Counted from the first letter of the stretch, positions 29,079-38,664 are shown. The stretch: DNA of 64,000 bases from Methylicorpusculum oleiharenae (GCF_009828925.2 NZ_WUTY02000001.1:868001-932000); one strand, 5' to 3'. The notes: generated by a model not told the origin, from the letters alone. Numbers and translations: made by a program.

Positions 29079-29759
29079 TTACTCGCTTTTTTGCGGCTCA
29101 TAACGATACCCGGCACCGTAGACCGAGTGAATGATCTCTTGCCCTGGAATCAAGCCGGTCAATTTTTTTCTCAGCTTCTTAATATGACTGTCAATGGTTC
29201 TGTCAGACACAATGCGTTGATCCTGATAGATCAAGTCCATTAGCTTGGAACGTGAGAAGATGCGTCCCGGTTGCTGATAGAGCGCATAAAACAGCTGAAA
29301 TTCCACTGAGGTCAGTTCGACCCCCCTGCCGTCATACTCGACTTTGTAACTTTCCGGATAGAGCGTCAGTGACTCATCGGGCGGGGTTGTCACCGGTGTT
29401 TGCAGCCTGCGCAATACGGCTTTGACGCGAGCCACCATTTCCCTGAGACTGAAAGGTTTACAAATGTAATCATCGGCGCCCATTTCCAAACCCAGCAACC
29501 TGTCGATCTCTTCGATACGCGCGGTAACCATGATGATCGGCACTTGACTGAAGCTCCGAATATCTCGGCATATTTCCAGACCGTCCCGCCCCGGCACCAT
29601 TAAATCCAGCAACACAAGATCAGCGCTGTTGTCTTTTAACCAGGGCACAACTTCCGGCCCCTGACTTAAACAATGCGTTTGAAAACCGGCGTTTTGCAGG
29701 TAATCAACTTCCAGCTGAGCCAGTTTGAGCTCATCTTCAACGATCAGGATACGGCTCAT
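29079..29759 (-). CDS. BaeR-like OmpR-family response regulator
   Basis: 226 residues: a receiver domain (ILIVEDELKLAQLEVDYL, phospho-acceptor in LVLLDLMVPGRDGLEI, switch Lys in DDYICKPFSLREMVARV) and a winged-helix DNA-binding domain (LTSVEFQLFYAL, RIFSRSKLMDLIY, DRTIDSHIKKLRKKL). The stretch ARIEEIDRLLGLEMGADDYICKPF is strikingly like E. coli BaeR. It overlaps the kinase gene by 4 bases (ATGA). The likely output is the Spy-like chaperone gene immediately downstream. Confidence 0.92.
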   Translation of the reverse strand: MSRILIVEDELKLAQLEVDYLQNAGFQTHCLSQGPEVVPWLKDNSADLVLLDLMVPGRDGLEICRDIRSFSQVPIIMVTARIEEIDRLLGLEMGADDYICKPFSLREMVARVKAVLRRLQTPVTTPPDESLTLYPESYKVEYDGRGVELTSVEFQLFYALYQQPGRIFSRSKLMDLIYQDQRIVSDRTIDSHIKKLRKKLTGLIPGQEIIHSVYGAGYRYEPQKSE

Positions 29760-31192
29760 GAAGTCACCGGTAAGATAATTTGAATCGCCAGACCGCCCAA
29801 AGAAGAGGGTGCCGCTATTAGGGATCCTTCATGGGCATGAACAATATTGCTGCAAATGGCAAGACCTAAACCGGCGCCGCCCAGGTGCCGGTTTCGCGAG
29901 CTGTCGACCCGGTAGAAACGATCAAACAGGTGATTTAAATCCTGTTCAGCAACGCCCGGACTGCTGTCGGCCAATTCAATGACCAGATTGTCTTCTAAGC
30001 GCTTTACCATGATGTGTATTTGCCCACCGTGATCGGTGTAGTTAAGACTGTTAGTCAATAAATTCCGGAATAATTGGGCCATTCTATCCGGATCCGCATT
30101 GATCTTTACCGGTTTGCTGAAGCGATTGGTAAAACGGATACTGATTTCCTTATGGGTGAAATCAGGTGTAAAGGCAGTCAGGTCTTCTTGTAAAAGCAAC
30201 ACAGGATCCAGCAGTTTTTTCCGGTAACTCAGGGCGCCCTGGTCGGACAAAGCCAGTTGATACAGGTCATCCGTCAAACGATTGAGACGCATCACATCGC
30301 CTGATAATGATTCAATTGCTTGCGGAGTCAACGGGCGAATACCGTCCATCAATGCTTCCAGTTCCCCACGTAAAACGGCCAGAGGCGTTCGCAGCTCATG
30401 GGAAATATCCGCCACCCAACGCCTTCGACTTTGCTCTGCCTGCTCCAATGCGGCCGCCATATCGTTAAAATTGCGCGCCAACTGACCCATTTCATCTGTT
30501 GACTCAACAGGCAAGCGGGTCTTGTAATTGCCGACAGCCAACTCTTTGGCCGCCGAAATAATGCGCTTGAGAGGCCGTCCCAACAGGTACGCCAGAAACC
30601 AGGCGATTAAGGCGGAAAGGACTACCATCACCAAAGCAATCCCGATCAACAATTGGGTTTGCCTTTTCATGAAAAAAATATCACTGGGTTGATTCACCGC
30701 ACTGCCCGGCATAAGCCCCAGGTAACCTACCGTTTGTTGATTATGTTGAATTGAATGCAATGTTAACTGGGGCAATGACTCTTTGCGGCCAAAAATAATC
30801 GATTTTTCGGTATTTAACAGCATGACACGCAGTTCAAAAGGTGTGATCCGTCTTTGTTTAATTTTGTCTGTTAATGCGGGAGGCCACAGGTTTTCCGGTT
30901 CCAGTTGCGCCTGTCTGATGATATGTCTGGGTGGACGATGCCGATGTGGGTCAGCGCGCCAGAGCAATAAAATCCAGCTCTGCTTGCTTGCCGCCAGTTT
31001 ATCCCAGCCTTTATTTTCAGCATAATGCTCTTCCAACTCTTCAATCAGTGTACTCACCCGTTCTTTTTCTCTTTTTTCGACAAATTCCGTGAACCCTTTT
31101 TCCAGGGACCACCGGGTAAAAAGATGCATTCCCACGACCACCACTAAAGTCGTCAGTAAAAAGGTTAAGAATAATTTGACTCTGATTGACAT
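29756..31192 (-). CDS. BaeS-like envelope sensor histidine kinase
   Basis: 478 residues: transmembrane helix (about 8-28), a periplasmic sensor domain (about 30-170) rich in charged residues, second helix (about 178-205), HAMP, HisKA with DISHELRTPLAVLRGELEAL, and HATPase boxes (LFRNLLTNSLNYTDHGG, GAGLGLAICSNIVHAH). The order kinase-regulator and the HisKA sequence resemble BaeS, which senses envelope damage and induces Spy and efflux pumps in E. coli. First gene of the BaeSR/Spy-like unit. The ligand is not evident. Confidence 0.9.
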   Translation of the reverse strand: MSIRVKLFLTFLLTTLVVVVGMHLFTRWSLEKGFTEFVEKREKERVSTLIEELEEHYAENKGWDKLAASKQSWILLLWRADPHRHRPPRHIIRQAQLEPENLWPPALTDKIKQRRITPFELRVMLLNTEKSIIFGRKESLPQLTLHSIQHNQQTVGYLGLMPGSAVNQPSDIFFMKRQTQLLIGIALVMVVLSALIAWFLAYLLGRPLKRIISAAKELAVGNYKTRLPVESTDEMGQLARNFNDMAAALEQAEQSRRRWVADISHELRTPLAVLRGELEALMDGIRPLTPQAIESLSGDVMRLNRLTDDLYQLALSDQGALSYRKKLLDPVLLLQEDLTAFTPDFTHKEISIRFTNRFSKPVKINADPDRMAQLFRNLLTNSLNYTDHGGQIHIMVKRLEDNLVIELADSSPGVAEQDLNHLFDRFYRVDSSRNRHLGGAGLGLAICSNIVHAHEGSLIAAPSSLGGLAIQIILPVTS

Positions 31193-31353
31193 GAATGGCT
31201 CGCGATGGATTTGCGGACGATAAGCTGACGTTATGTTACGGCAATTGTCATGCGAAATTGTGCAAAAAATAGGGAATACAGCATCTAACGAAGAAACAGT
31301 GCTGTTTTAAGGACTGACCAGCATTCCAAGTTTGAACTTTTATGTGGCTTTGA

Positions 31354-31453
31354 GGGTAGGCATAAGCCTTGCGAGGAACGCCGTAGATCCATCCACGGGG
31401 GCTTGACAGCAGCATCCCTGCTGCTGACATCCCCGCAAAGCTTACGCCTACCC
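31354..31453. repeat. 100-bp imperfect palindromic intergenic element
   Basis: GGGTAGGCATAAGCCTTGCG (31354-31373) pairs, with a few mismatches, with CGCAAAGCTTACGCCTACCC (31434-31453); inside is a second hairpin (CAGCAGCAT-CC-CTGCTGCTG region). A T run follows on the plus strand. The interior (AACGCCGTAGATCCATCC) resembles the element at 11696-11823. It fills much of the 370-base gap upstream of the BaeS-like gene; the rest of that gap shows no gene. Confidence 0.6.
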
Positions 31454-31562
31454 TTTTTTATCATCAAACTGGGAATTGCTGAAGACTGACGGCTATAAGG
31501 AGGGTTTTGCTTACATCCTCTATTTAAAGGTAATCCCATCCCTGAATTGTTTTGGCGTCTCT

Positions 31563-33050
31563 CTAATACCCTCTGCTGTGTTTTTCTTCGACCATCTCAT
31601 CTATTAAAGCCATGACATCGGCGCTGGCTTCCTCCGAACGCCGCATGGAAGCAATAATATTATCGAGTAAGGATTGATTAACCTGCCAATCTTCTCTCGA
31701 TCCACTATAGGCTTGTTGTGTGTATTTATGAACATCCGAATGAGGAAGATTAATTTTTGCATAAGCATTGGTTGTTCTGAATTTTTCGTAACCCAATCCT
31801 TCGAAATACCATTTGCCGAGTCTACAATTTTTATGCGACACATTGATCGCATCTGCTTGTGAACAATTTACCTGATTTTCAATGGCAATATAGCCGTTTT
31901 GCTTGTAAACGATATGATCCACTTTAGTCAACAATGCAAAGCTTTTGTCTTTGGCGTAAGCAATGTAATCAACAGAGTTTTTTGCTGATTGCGATAATTC
32001 AGCAAATTGACCTCTGAATTCGTTGACATGATCCATGATGTTTTGAGATATCTCAGCTGAGGTTTCCGCTTCGTCACGCATTTGTCTTACACGTTTATTG
32101 AATGAGTCCAGCGTTTTAGTCACTTCAAGAGCTGCATTCTTGGTATGTTCCGACAGATTTTTTACTTCTTCTGCTACTACGGCAAAGCCGCGGCCATGCT
32201 CACCCGCCCTGGCCGCTTCTATGGAAGCATTTAAGGCAAGCAAATTGGTTTGGTCAGCAATACCGGTAATCATGGACAGCGACTCGGTCACTTTTTTACT
32301 GTCATCGATCAACGCACTGATTACGTCAGTCACCGAATGAATATTGTGATTGATATTGCTCAGCGATTTACTGATCGTGTCAACGGAAGAAAGGCTGTTT
32401 TCAGCGTTATTGCCTGTGTTAGCGGCAATATCTTCCACTTTCTGCATTTGATCGCTGATGCTGATTAAATCTTGTTGATTGGATTTCAGGTTATTCAACA
32501 AATTGGATGTATTAAGACCATGTAATCCAGCTGAGAGGCGGTTCTTTTTAATCATAATTTCGTTTTTCGCCATCAGTTTTAAAGCAATATTGACTGATTT
32601 AGCTGACGTTTTAATCAAGCCGGGAAAACCATCAGCCAAGGTATAACGGTCATGATTGCCTTTGGAGACTTGATCGAAACACGTCGTAATTTCCTTAAAA
32701 TAGGATTCCATGATATCCAGCGTTTCATTTAATTCCCAGGCAATCTTGCCCAGTTCCCCCATACCTTTGGTACCGGTTATGCGATGATAAAGTTCGCCTT
32801 CATTCGTTTTTAACAGCACATTTTGTATTGCAATTATGACTCTGAAATACTTGTTAGCTGAATTTCGGGCAATGAGTGCAATGGTGATCAAGGCTAAATT
32901 GATCAATAAATTGATCCATGAAAATTCGTAGGCATAGATAGTGAAGGCCATGTTTGCCAGAGCCAACAAAGAAACGCTGACGGTCAAATAAAATACAATT
33001 GTTTTAAGGTAAGGGATATTTGCGCTGGAATGGTCTGAATTTGCACTCAC
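31563..33050 (-). CDS. Methyl-accepting chemotaxis protein with C-terminal CZB domain
   Basis: 495 residues from GTG 33050. Two close N-terminal membrane helices (about 15-70) with almost no periplasmic loop, a HAMP-like region, the chemoreceptor signalling domain with tip [21 protein letters not shown], and a C-terminal chemoreceptor zinc-binding (CZB) domain: [17 protein letters not shown] followed by HSDVHKY. CZB uses three His and one Cys to bind zinc and senses zinc or hypochlorous acid in characterised proteins. The gene begins one base after the stop of the PAS protein gene, so the two are translationally coupled; the PAS protein probably supplies the sensory input. Confidence 0.92.
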   Translation of the reverse strand: MSANSDHSSANIPYLKTIVFYLTVSVSLLALANMAFTIYAYEFSWINLLINLALITIALIARNSANKYFRVIIAIQNVLLKTNEGELYHRITGTKGMGELGKIAWELNETLDIMESYFKEITTCFDQVSKGNHDRYTLADGFPGLIKTSAKSVNIALKLMAKNEIMIKKNRLSAGLHGLNTSNLLNNLKSNQQDLISISDQMQKVEDIAANTGNNAENSLSSVDTISKSLSNINHNIHSVTDVISALIDDSKKVTESLSMITGIADQTNLLALNASIEAARAGEHGRGFAVVAEEVKNLSEHTKNAALEVTKTLDSFNKRVRQMRDEAETSAEISQNIMDHVNEFRGQFAELSQSAKNSVDYIAYAKDKSFALLTKVDHIVYKQNGYIAIENQVNCSQADAINVSHKNCRLGKWYFEGLGYEKFRTTNAYAKINLPHSDVHKYTQQAYSGSREDWQVNQSLLDNIIASMRRSEEASADVMALIDEMVEEKHSRGY

Positions 33051-33051
33051 C

Positions 33052-33591
33052 TTAAACTCCTTTGGGTTTGTATAAACCTAACACAAGGCTATTGTAATTT
33101 TTTGCTCCGACTTGCTTTACTACATCGAATAAATATTCCAAAGAAGCATCCGGAGCTTCTTTTATTGAAGAACGATTTTCGATTGCCAGCATTTCTTTAT
33201 AAATAGGTATGATAACGTCAAGAGCCGATTGCGGTGGTTTACGTCTTACCGAATAATAACCTTGCAACTTTCCGTCCCGGTCATAATCCGGAGTGATATT
33301 GGCAAAGACCCAATAATAACCGCCATCGGCGCACAAATTTTTGGCAAACCCAAAAAACTCCTCGCCCGCTTTTAGGGTATTCCACATAAATCTGAATACA
33401 CCTCTGGGCATTTCAGGGTGACGAATAATATTGTGTTGAACACCTAATAAACTGGATTCAGGGTAACCGGCAATTTCCATAAAAATCCGGTTCGCATACG
33501 TTATACGGCCTGTTAAATCAGTTTTGGAAACAATAAAATCCTGATCGCCTAGTTTTTTTTCATGGTTATTGGGCACTATTTTTACTTTCAT
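33052..33591 (-). CDS. Stand-alone PAS domain sensor (Aer-type)
   Basis: 179 residues, cytoplasmic. The PAS fold ([61 protein letters not shown]) matches the Aer-type PAS also seen in the chemoreceptor at 19891. It has no signalling output of its own, only a helical tail. Immediately followed by a chemoreceptor without a sensor domain, it looks like half of a split Aer-type receptor. Cofactor (FAD or heme) cannot be told from sequence. Confidence 0.88.
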   Translation of the reverse strand: MKVKIVPNNHEKKLGDQDFIVSKTDLTGRITYANRIFMEIAGYPESSLLGVQHNIIRHPEMPRGVFRFMWNTLKAGEEFFGFAKNLCADGGYYWVFANITPDYDRDGKLQGYYSVRRKPPQSALDVIIPIYKEMLAIENRSSIKEAPDASLEYLFDVVKQVGAKNYNSLVLGLYKPKGV

Positions 33592-33718
33592 ATCACAACC
33601 TACCTTTAAATTTCTGGATTAAGTCTAGGCGAAATTCTTTAATCAGGTAGTTAAAAAAAGGGGATTTTAAAGTAGCGCCCAGTCCTGGAAGTCAGGGTTA
33701 AGTATGGACGATGATAAC

Positions 33719-33735
33719 TTCACTCAATGAGTGAA
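33719..33735. promoter_or_regulatory. Perfect 17-bp palindrome upstream of the PAS/chemoreceptor pair
   Basis: TTCACTCA-A-TGAGTGAA, about 130 bases upstream of the PAS gene start, has the size and symmetry of a dimeric repressor operator. There is no T tract. Confidence 0.35.
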
Positions 33736-33777
33736 CAGGATTTGATTTGCGGAGAAATTGGATACGAACTGAAAGCC

Positions 33778-33801
33778 GCTGGAAACGCCTGTGTTTCCAG
33801 C
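33778..33801 (-). terminator. Terminator of the glycine-zipper lipoprotein gene
   Basis: A perfect 9-bp stem GCTGGAAAC / GTTTCCAGC with a six-base loop lies 18 bases past the stop codon of the minus-strand lipoprotein gene. Confidence 0.55.
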
Positions 33802-33819
33802 AGCATTACGACAAGTGAA

Positions 33820-34215
33820 TCAATCGATGACGTTATGTCCACGGTTTCTCAGACAATTTTTATACGCACGTTTGAACCGATCTTCTGATTCTATGCCCAT
33901 CTTCGATCCACCGCCCATAGCTCCGGCAGTCGCGCCAATCGCGGCACCTGTGCCTGGGCTTCCGGCAATTGCACCAATCGCTGCGCCGGTTGCGCCGCCC
34001 AGCAATGCGCCTACGCCTGTGCCTTTGGCTGTCTCCATGCCTGTTCCTCCTGAAGCCTGACGAGCGAGCTGATCACATTCGGCCATATCCTGGCTAAGGC
34101 GGAATGAGTTGGGATTGTTGTAGGTGTCGACTGTCGGTGTCCATCCCGTCTGGGTTGCACAGGCCGAAAGCAATAAACCAGTGGTAAGGGCGATTATTGT
34201 GTTGGAAGTTTTCAT
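33820..34215 (-). CDS. Glycine-zipper outer-membrane lipoprotein
   Basis: 131 residues from ATG 34215, with GAGG ahead of it; the frame is open 34 codons further upstream without support. A lipoprotein signal ends in LLSAC with C19 as the lipidated residue. The mature part has an N-terminal Cys-containing segment (MAECDQLARQASGG) and a glycine-zipper region (GTGVGALLGGATGAAIGAIA and following) like SlyB/OmpA-like glycine-zipper proteins, then a charged tail with one Cys (YKNCLRNRGHNVID). Probably a structural lipoprotein of the outer membrane. Confidence 0.8.
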   Translation of the reverse strand: MKTSNTIIALTTGLLLSACATQTGWTPTVDTYNNPNSFRLSQDMAECDQLARQASGGTGMETAKGTGVGALLGGATGAAIGAIAGSPGTGAAIGATAGAMGGGSKMGIESEDRFKRAYKNCLRNRGHNVID

Positions 34216-34359
34216 GGTTGTTACCTCATTTTTAGACTTTATCAAAGTACATTCAAAGACCTGAATAGTCAGTGAATAACCTTTATCAATTAATTTATAG
34301 ATAGCATACGGGGGCACCCGATTCCGCTAAAAACACTCGTTGAAGGTATAGAATCCTAC

Positions 34360-36843
34360 TTAAAGCTCACTTAAAACGGCTAGAGGCGCTTTGTTAACGA
34401 CATCTTTTAAACTCCAGTAACCGGTAAGACCAATGAATAAGCCACTGATAACAGGCAGTATTAGCCATAAATAGAAATTGGGCTGGTAATCCAAATTCAA
34501 AACAAAGGTATACAGCAGGTAAAGTAGCGTTTCTGAAAGCATCGCAGCCAAAAGCCCCGAACTCAGCCCCAGCAAGGAAAACTCAAACATGTGTGTTTTG
34601 CGTAAAAACGAACGATGCGCACCCAGAGTCCGCATGATGGCGCTTTCATGAACTCTAAGATCAATGCTGGTGTATACAGCGGCAAAAAGTACGGTAAATC
34701 CCGCCATTAACGCAAAATACAACAAATAATTGATTGCCTGAGTCAATTGCGCCAGCAGCATATTGAACTGTTTAAGTATCGCATCCACTTCCAGTATCGT
34801 GATGCTGGGGTATGTTTTGGCCAGGGTATTGAGCCAATTTTTCTGAGTCTGCGGAATGTAAAAACTGGTAATAAAGGTGCTTGAAAACGAGTCCAATGTA
34901 CCGGGCGAAAAAACCATGTAGAAATTGGGTCTCATCGAATCCCAGCGCAAATCACGGATACTGGCGATTGTTGCTTTAAACTGTTCGCTGCCAACTGTAA
35001 ATGTCAATTTATCACCTAGCTTCACATCCAGGCTTTCAGCCAGTTTTCGTTCAACAGACACAAGCCCGGTCCGGTTATCCGTCCACCATTGCCCTTCGGT
35101 AATTTTATTTTCCTCCGGCAGGTTGGCAGACCAGGTTAAACTCAAATCTCTATGAATGGCCCGCTCCCCTTGAGACTCTTTACTGACAATTTTCTGAACC
35201 GGCATTTCGTTGATCGCTACCAAACGGCCGCGCACCACCGGAAAAAACTGGCTGCCGGAAATTTTTTGATCGGCCAATTCCTGCTTGAAGCTTGCCTCCT
35301 GATCAGGAAAGATGTTCAGTACAAAATGATTCGGCGCGTTTTCGGGCAATTGTTTTTGCCAATCGCTTAACAAGTCGTTTCTAACCGAAAAACTTAACAC
35401 CATCGCCATCAGCGTAATACTGAATGCCAGAATTTGACTGACGCTGGTTTGCCGGTTGCGCACCAGACCTTGCACGCCGAATCTCCAAACCCCGCTGAGT
35501 TTGGGCAATTGTTTCTGGCAAATCATCAACAACGCATGAATCAATAAACTGAGTAACAGCGTTAAAACGACACCTGCGCCCAGAATCGTTGATGTCATTC
35601 TGAAATCTTCGGTATATCGCCAAATCAAAACGGCCACCAGCAGCAATGCCATGCCATAAATCAGCCAGGCACTGTTCGGTAACGGCGCAAGATCTCGTCT
35701 CAACACTCGCAAAGGTGACACTTGCTTCAGACGCAGCAATGGCGGAAATGCAAACCCCAACAGAATCGCCATTCCGGTACTTAAACCCAAAAAAACCGAA
35801 AAGTATCCGGGAGCAGCAATTTCATCAGGTATCAAACCTTTCAGCAGGTAAAACAGACCGTACTGAGCGATAAACCCCAGAAGACATCCAATCGAACTGG
35901 CCAATAATCCTAAAATTAAAAACTGAACACCGTATAAGTACAACACTTCATTTTGTTTACAACCTAAACAGCGAAGTAACGCAGTGGTATCAAAATGGCG
36001 TTCACTGTACCTGCGCGTTGAAATGGCAATCGCCACTCCGGCAATTAAAACAACAACAATGCTCGACAATCCCAGATAGCGCTCAGCCCTTCTCAGCGCA
36101 TCGCCCAATTCAGGTCTGTCCTCATGAATATCCATTATCCTTTGAGAGGGGTTGAGTTGAGGCTTGATGGTCGTCTTGAATTGATTAATGGCCTGAACAT
36201 CACCGCTGAATTGGAAGAAATAATGAATGTGACTACCGGGCTGAATCACTTGCGTGGCCGCTAAATCGTCCTCGGCCATCATGACACGGGGTGACAAACT
36301 GTAGAAATCACCTCTTTTATCCGGCTCATGAGTAATGATGCGGGTAACTGTCAATTGTTTTTCGCCTACCGTCAACGGATCACCCACATTTATTTTAAGT
36401 GCGGCCAGGATGCGCTTTTCCACCCATACCTGACCCGGCTCGGGACCTTTGGTGACCGTTTCCTCCTGGGTCAAATCACCTTGGGTATTTCTCAAAAAAC
36501 CGCGTAACGGATAAGCGGAACTGACTGCTTTGACCCCTGCTAACAGCATTTCGTCATTTTCGATCAGTACGCTGGAAAATTCGACGGTACTGGATGTATT
36601 TAACCCAAGTAAGCCAGCCTGGTTCCGCCAATTTTCATCAATAGGCGTAGGTGTTGCGATGACCAGATCGGCAGCTAAAAAATCGGCTGACTGCAAGACC
36701 ATGGTTTTCTGCAAACGATCAGCAAACAAGGTGATTGCGGTTGAACACGTTACAGCGATCACCAATGCCGCAACGAGTATCGTTAACTCACCGGAACGCC
36801 CATCTCTGAACAATAATCGAAGCGCCAGGCTGAATCGGCTCAT
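34360..36843 (-). CDS. ybbP: ABC transporter permease, YbbP-type
   Basis: About 827 residues starting at ATG 36843, which overlaps the ybbA stop (ATGA); the frame extends 13 codons upstream inside ybbA. The protein has the MacB/FtsX-type architecture duplicated: an N-terminal helix (LTILVAALVIAVTCSTAITLF), periplasmic domains, and about ten membrane helices in two FtsX cores (for example SSIVVVLIAGVAIAISTRR; YLLYFALMAGFTVLFAAVYT). YbbA-YbbP pairs belong to the type VII/lipoprotein-exporter class; the substrate is unknown. The neighbouring divergent tesA gene is the usual partner locus in gammaproteobacteria. Confidence 0.9.
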   Translation of the reverse strand: MSRFSLALRLLFRDGRSGELTILVAALVIAVTCSTAITLFADRLQKTMVLQSADFLAADLVIATPTPIDENWRNQAGLLGLNTSSTVEFSSVLIENDEMLLAGVKAVSSAYPLRGFLRNTQGDLTQEETVTKGPEPGQVWVEKRILAALKINVGDPLTVGEKQLTVTRIITHEPDKRGDFYSLSPRVMMAEDDLAATQVIQPGSHIHYFFQFSGDVQAINQFKTTIKPQLNPSQRIMDIHEDRPELGDALRRAERYLGLSSIVVVLIAGVAIAISTRRYSERHFDTTALLRCLGCKQNEVLYLYGVQFLILGLLASSIGCLLGFIAQYGLFYLLKGLIPDEIAAPGYFSVFLGLSTGMAILLGFAFPPLLRLKQVSPLRVLRRDLAPLPNSAWLIYGMALLLVAVLIWRYTEDFRMTSTILGAGVVLTLLLSLLIHALLMICQKQLPKLSGVWRFGVQGLVRNRQTSVSQILAFSITLMAMVLSFSVRNDLLSDWQKQLPENAPNHFVLNIFPDQEASFKQELADQKISGSQFFPVVRGRLVAINEMPVQKIVSKESQGERAIHRDLSLTWSANLPEENKITEGQWWTDNRTGLVSVERKLAESLDVKLGDKLTFTVGSEQFKATIASIRDLRWDSMRPNFYMVFSPGTLDSFSSTFITSFYIPQTQKNWLNTLAKTYPSITILEVDAILKQFNMLLAQLTQAINYLLYFALMAGFTVLFAAVYTSIDLRVHESAIMRTLGAHRSFLRKTHMFEFSLLGLSSGLLAAMLSETLLYLLYTFVLNLDYQPNFYLWLILPVISGLFIGLTGYWSLKDVVNKAPLAVLSEL

Positions 36844-37529
36844 ACCATACACCCTGATTCCAACCTGATTGTGCGTTGACAACGCTTGGCCAGTCCCCGA
36901 TCATGTGTCACCAAAATCAAGGTCGTCGCATTCTCACGGTTCATTTCGAATAATAAATCGATGATTTGTTCTCCCGTCTTTCGATCCAGGTTCCCGGTAG
37001 GCTCATCCGCCAATAAAATAGCAGGGCCTGTGACGAAAGCCCTGGCCAAAGCCACGCGTTGTTGCTCGCCGCCGGATAATTGCCTAGGCGTATGTGAAAA
37101 CCGATGTTTAAGTCCTACCCGCTCAAGCAGATGTTCAGCTTGCGCTTGGGAATTTTTAATTCCCCTCAGTTCCAGGGGCAGCATGACATTTTCGACGGCA
37201 GTCAGGCCGGGAAGTAATTGAAACGATTGAAAAACAAAGCCTATCAGCTCATTACGGACCGCCGCTCTTCCGTCTTCATTCATTGCCGTCAGGTCATGAC
37301 CGTCGACAACCACGTTTCCCTGCGTCGGTGTGTCCAGTCCGGCAAGTAAGCCCAGCAAGGTTGATTTACCTGATCCTGATTCACCAATAATCGCCAAACT
37401 CTCTCCCGGTTTGATTTGTAAATCGACAGATGACAAGATATGCAACTCACCGTCGCCTGTTGTTACTGTTTTGCCAAGATTTTTGGTGTAAATAATATCG
37501 CTTAATGTTTGTTTAGTTTGAGTCAGCAT
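36840..37529 (-). CDS. ybbA: ABC transporter ATP-binding protein, YbbA-type
   Basis: 229 residues from ATG 37529, typical for the family; the frame is open a further 67 codons but that stretch lies antisense to tesA and lacks homology. Walker A (IIGESGSGKSTLLGLLAGLD), Q-loop (VFQSFQLLPGLTAVEN), ABC signature (LSGGEQQRVALARAF), Walker B (ILLADEPTGNLD) and the switch His (LVTHDRGLA) are intact. It belongs to the LolD/MacB-like class and pairs with the YbbP permease that overlaps its stop codon. Confidence 0.93.
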   Translation of the reverse strand: MLTQTKQTLSDIIYTKNLGKTVTTGDGELHILSSVDLQIKPGESLAIIGESGSGKSTLLGLLAGLDTPTQGNVVVDGHDLTAMNEDGRAAVRNELIGFVFQSFQLLPGLTAVENVMLPLELRGIKNSQAQAEHLLERVGLKHRFSHTPRQLSGGEQQRVALARAFVTGPAILLADEPTGNLDRKTGEQIIDLLFEMNRENATTLILVTHDRGLAKRCQRTIRLESGCMV

Positions 37530-37530
37530 A

Positions 37531-38133
37531 ATGTCCAAATATTTGTTTGCCGTATGGTTGTCCATCGTTTCAGCGACTGCTTCAGCCGAAGTCATCGTCG
37601 TTTTGGGCGATAGTATTAGCGCTGGGTACGGAATTGAAGCCGGTAAAAACTGGGTTAACCTGATTGAGAAAAAACTCGAGGCGGAAAAGTTCCCGCACCG
37701 GGTATTTAACGAAAGTATCAGCGGTGACACCAGCGCCGGAGGACTGGCTAGAATTGACAGCGCTCTGGCTCGTCATAAACCCCAATGGCTTTTGCTGGAA
37801 TTAGGCGCTAACGATGGTTTAAGAGGGCTAACACCGCAGCAAATGAAGGCTAATCTAACTGAAATTGTGCTTCGCAGTCAAAAAGCGGGGGCTCAGGTTC
37901 TCTTATTGGGCATGCGACTGCCTCCGAATTACGGGAAACGCTATATCGATATGTTTTACAACATTTATCCCGCTTTGGCTAAAGAGTTTAACCTTAGCTT
38001 TGTGCCTTTCATTCTTGAAGATGTGGCTTTAGACAAGGCCTTAATGCAGTCTGACAGACTTCACCCGAATACCGCCGCCCAACCGATCATCGCCGAGAAA
38101 ATATGGGGTTATCTAAGACCCTTGTTAAAATAA
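37531..38133 (+). CDS. tesA: Arylesterase / acyl-CoA thioesterase I TesA
   Basis: 200 residues with a signal peptide (cleavage after ATASA), so it acts in the periplasm. It is a GDSL/SGNH hydrolase: S28 in VVLGDSISAGYG, the block II Gly in ESISGDTSAGGL, block III Asn in LGANDGLRG, and block V D175/H178 in SDRLHPN. TesA proteins cleave acyl-CoA, aryl esters and lysophospholipids. The start codon lies one base from the start of ybbA on the opposite strand, so each gene's ribosome-binding site and promoter lie in the other gene. Confidence 0.94.
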   Translation: MSKYLFAVWLSIVSATASAEVIVVLGDSISAGYGIEAGKNWVNLIEKKLEAEKFPHRVFNESISGDTSAGGLARIDSALARHKPQWLLLELGANDGLRGLTPQQMKANLTEIVLRSQKAGAQVLLLGMRLPPNYGKRYIDMFYNIYPALAKEFNLSFVPFILEDVALDKALMQSDRLHPNTAAQPIIAEKIWGYLRPLLK

Positions 38134-38216
38134 AAACCCGCCTTGCCTTTTAATTTTTAACTTTCATGCCTTTTGTAACCGCAAAACGATTTTGAAACTA
38201 CATCGAGAGAGCTTCC

Positions 38217-38633
38217 ATGACCAGCCTGACATTGGAAAAAGCCAATACCATTATTAACATAGCGCTCGCAACAGCCAGAACACTAAATTTAGCTCCGCTC
38301 ACAGTCGTCGTTCTGGATGATGCCGGACATTTGAAAGCAATGCAGCGGGAAGATGGATCAACAATGATCCGGCAGCAAGTAGCCACAGCAAAGGCATGGG
38401 GTTCAGTCAGCATGGGCATGTCATCCCGAAGTCTTGCCGATGTTGCAGAGCAGCGCCCCAACTTTATGACTGCACTTGTCAATATTGCCGATGGTAAGGT
38501 AATGCCGGTTCCTGGCGGAATACTCATTCGTGATCATGATAACAGAATCATCGGAGCAGTAGGCATTAGCGGAGATGTATCTGACGAGGACGAACGTTGC
38601 GCAATTGCCGGCGTTAAAGCGGCCGGATTTTGA
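38217..38633 (+). CDS. GlcG/HbpS family protein
   Basis: 138 residues of the GlcG/HbpS (DUF336) fold: LTLEKANTIINIALATA, LTVVVLDDAGHLKAMQREDG, AKAWGSVSMGMSSRSL, PVPGGILIRDHDNRIIGAVG and SGDVSDEDERCAIAGV. Family members include heme-binding HbpS and proteins of glycolate-utilisation loci and polymerised assemblies; no precise function follows from sequence. No signal peptide. A terminator follows at 38665. Confidence 0.9.
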   Translation: MTSLTLEKANTIINIALATARTLNLAPLTVVVLDDAGHLKAMQREDGSTMIRQQVATAKAWGSVSMGMSSRSLADVAEQRPNFMTALVNIADGKVMPVPGGILIRDHDNRIIGAVGISGDVSDEDERCAIAGVKAAGF

Positions 38634-38664
38634 TAGTCAATTCGAATTAACCCAAATTGACAGC

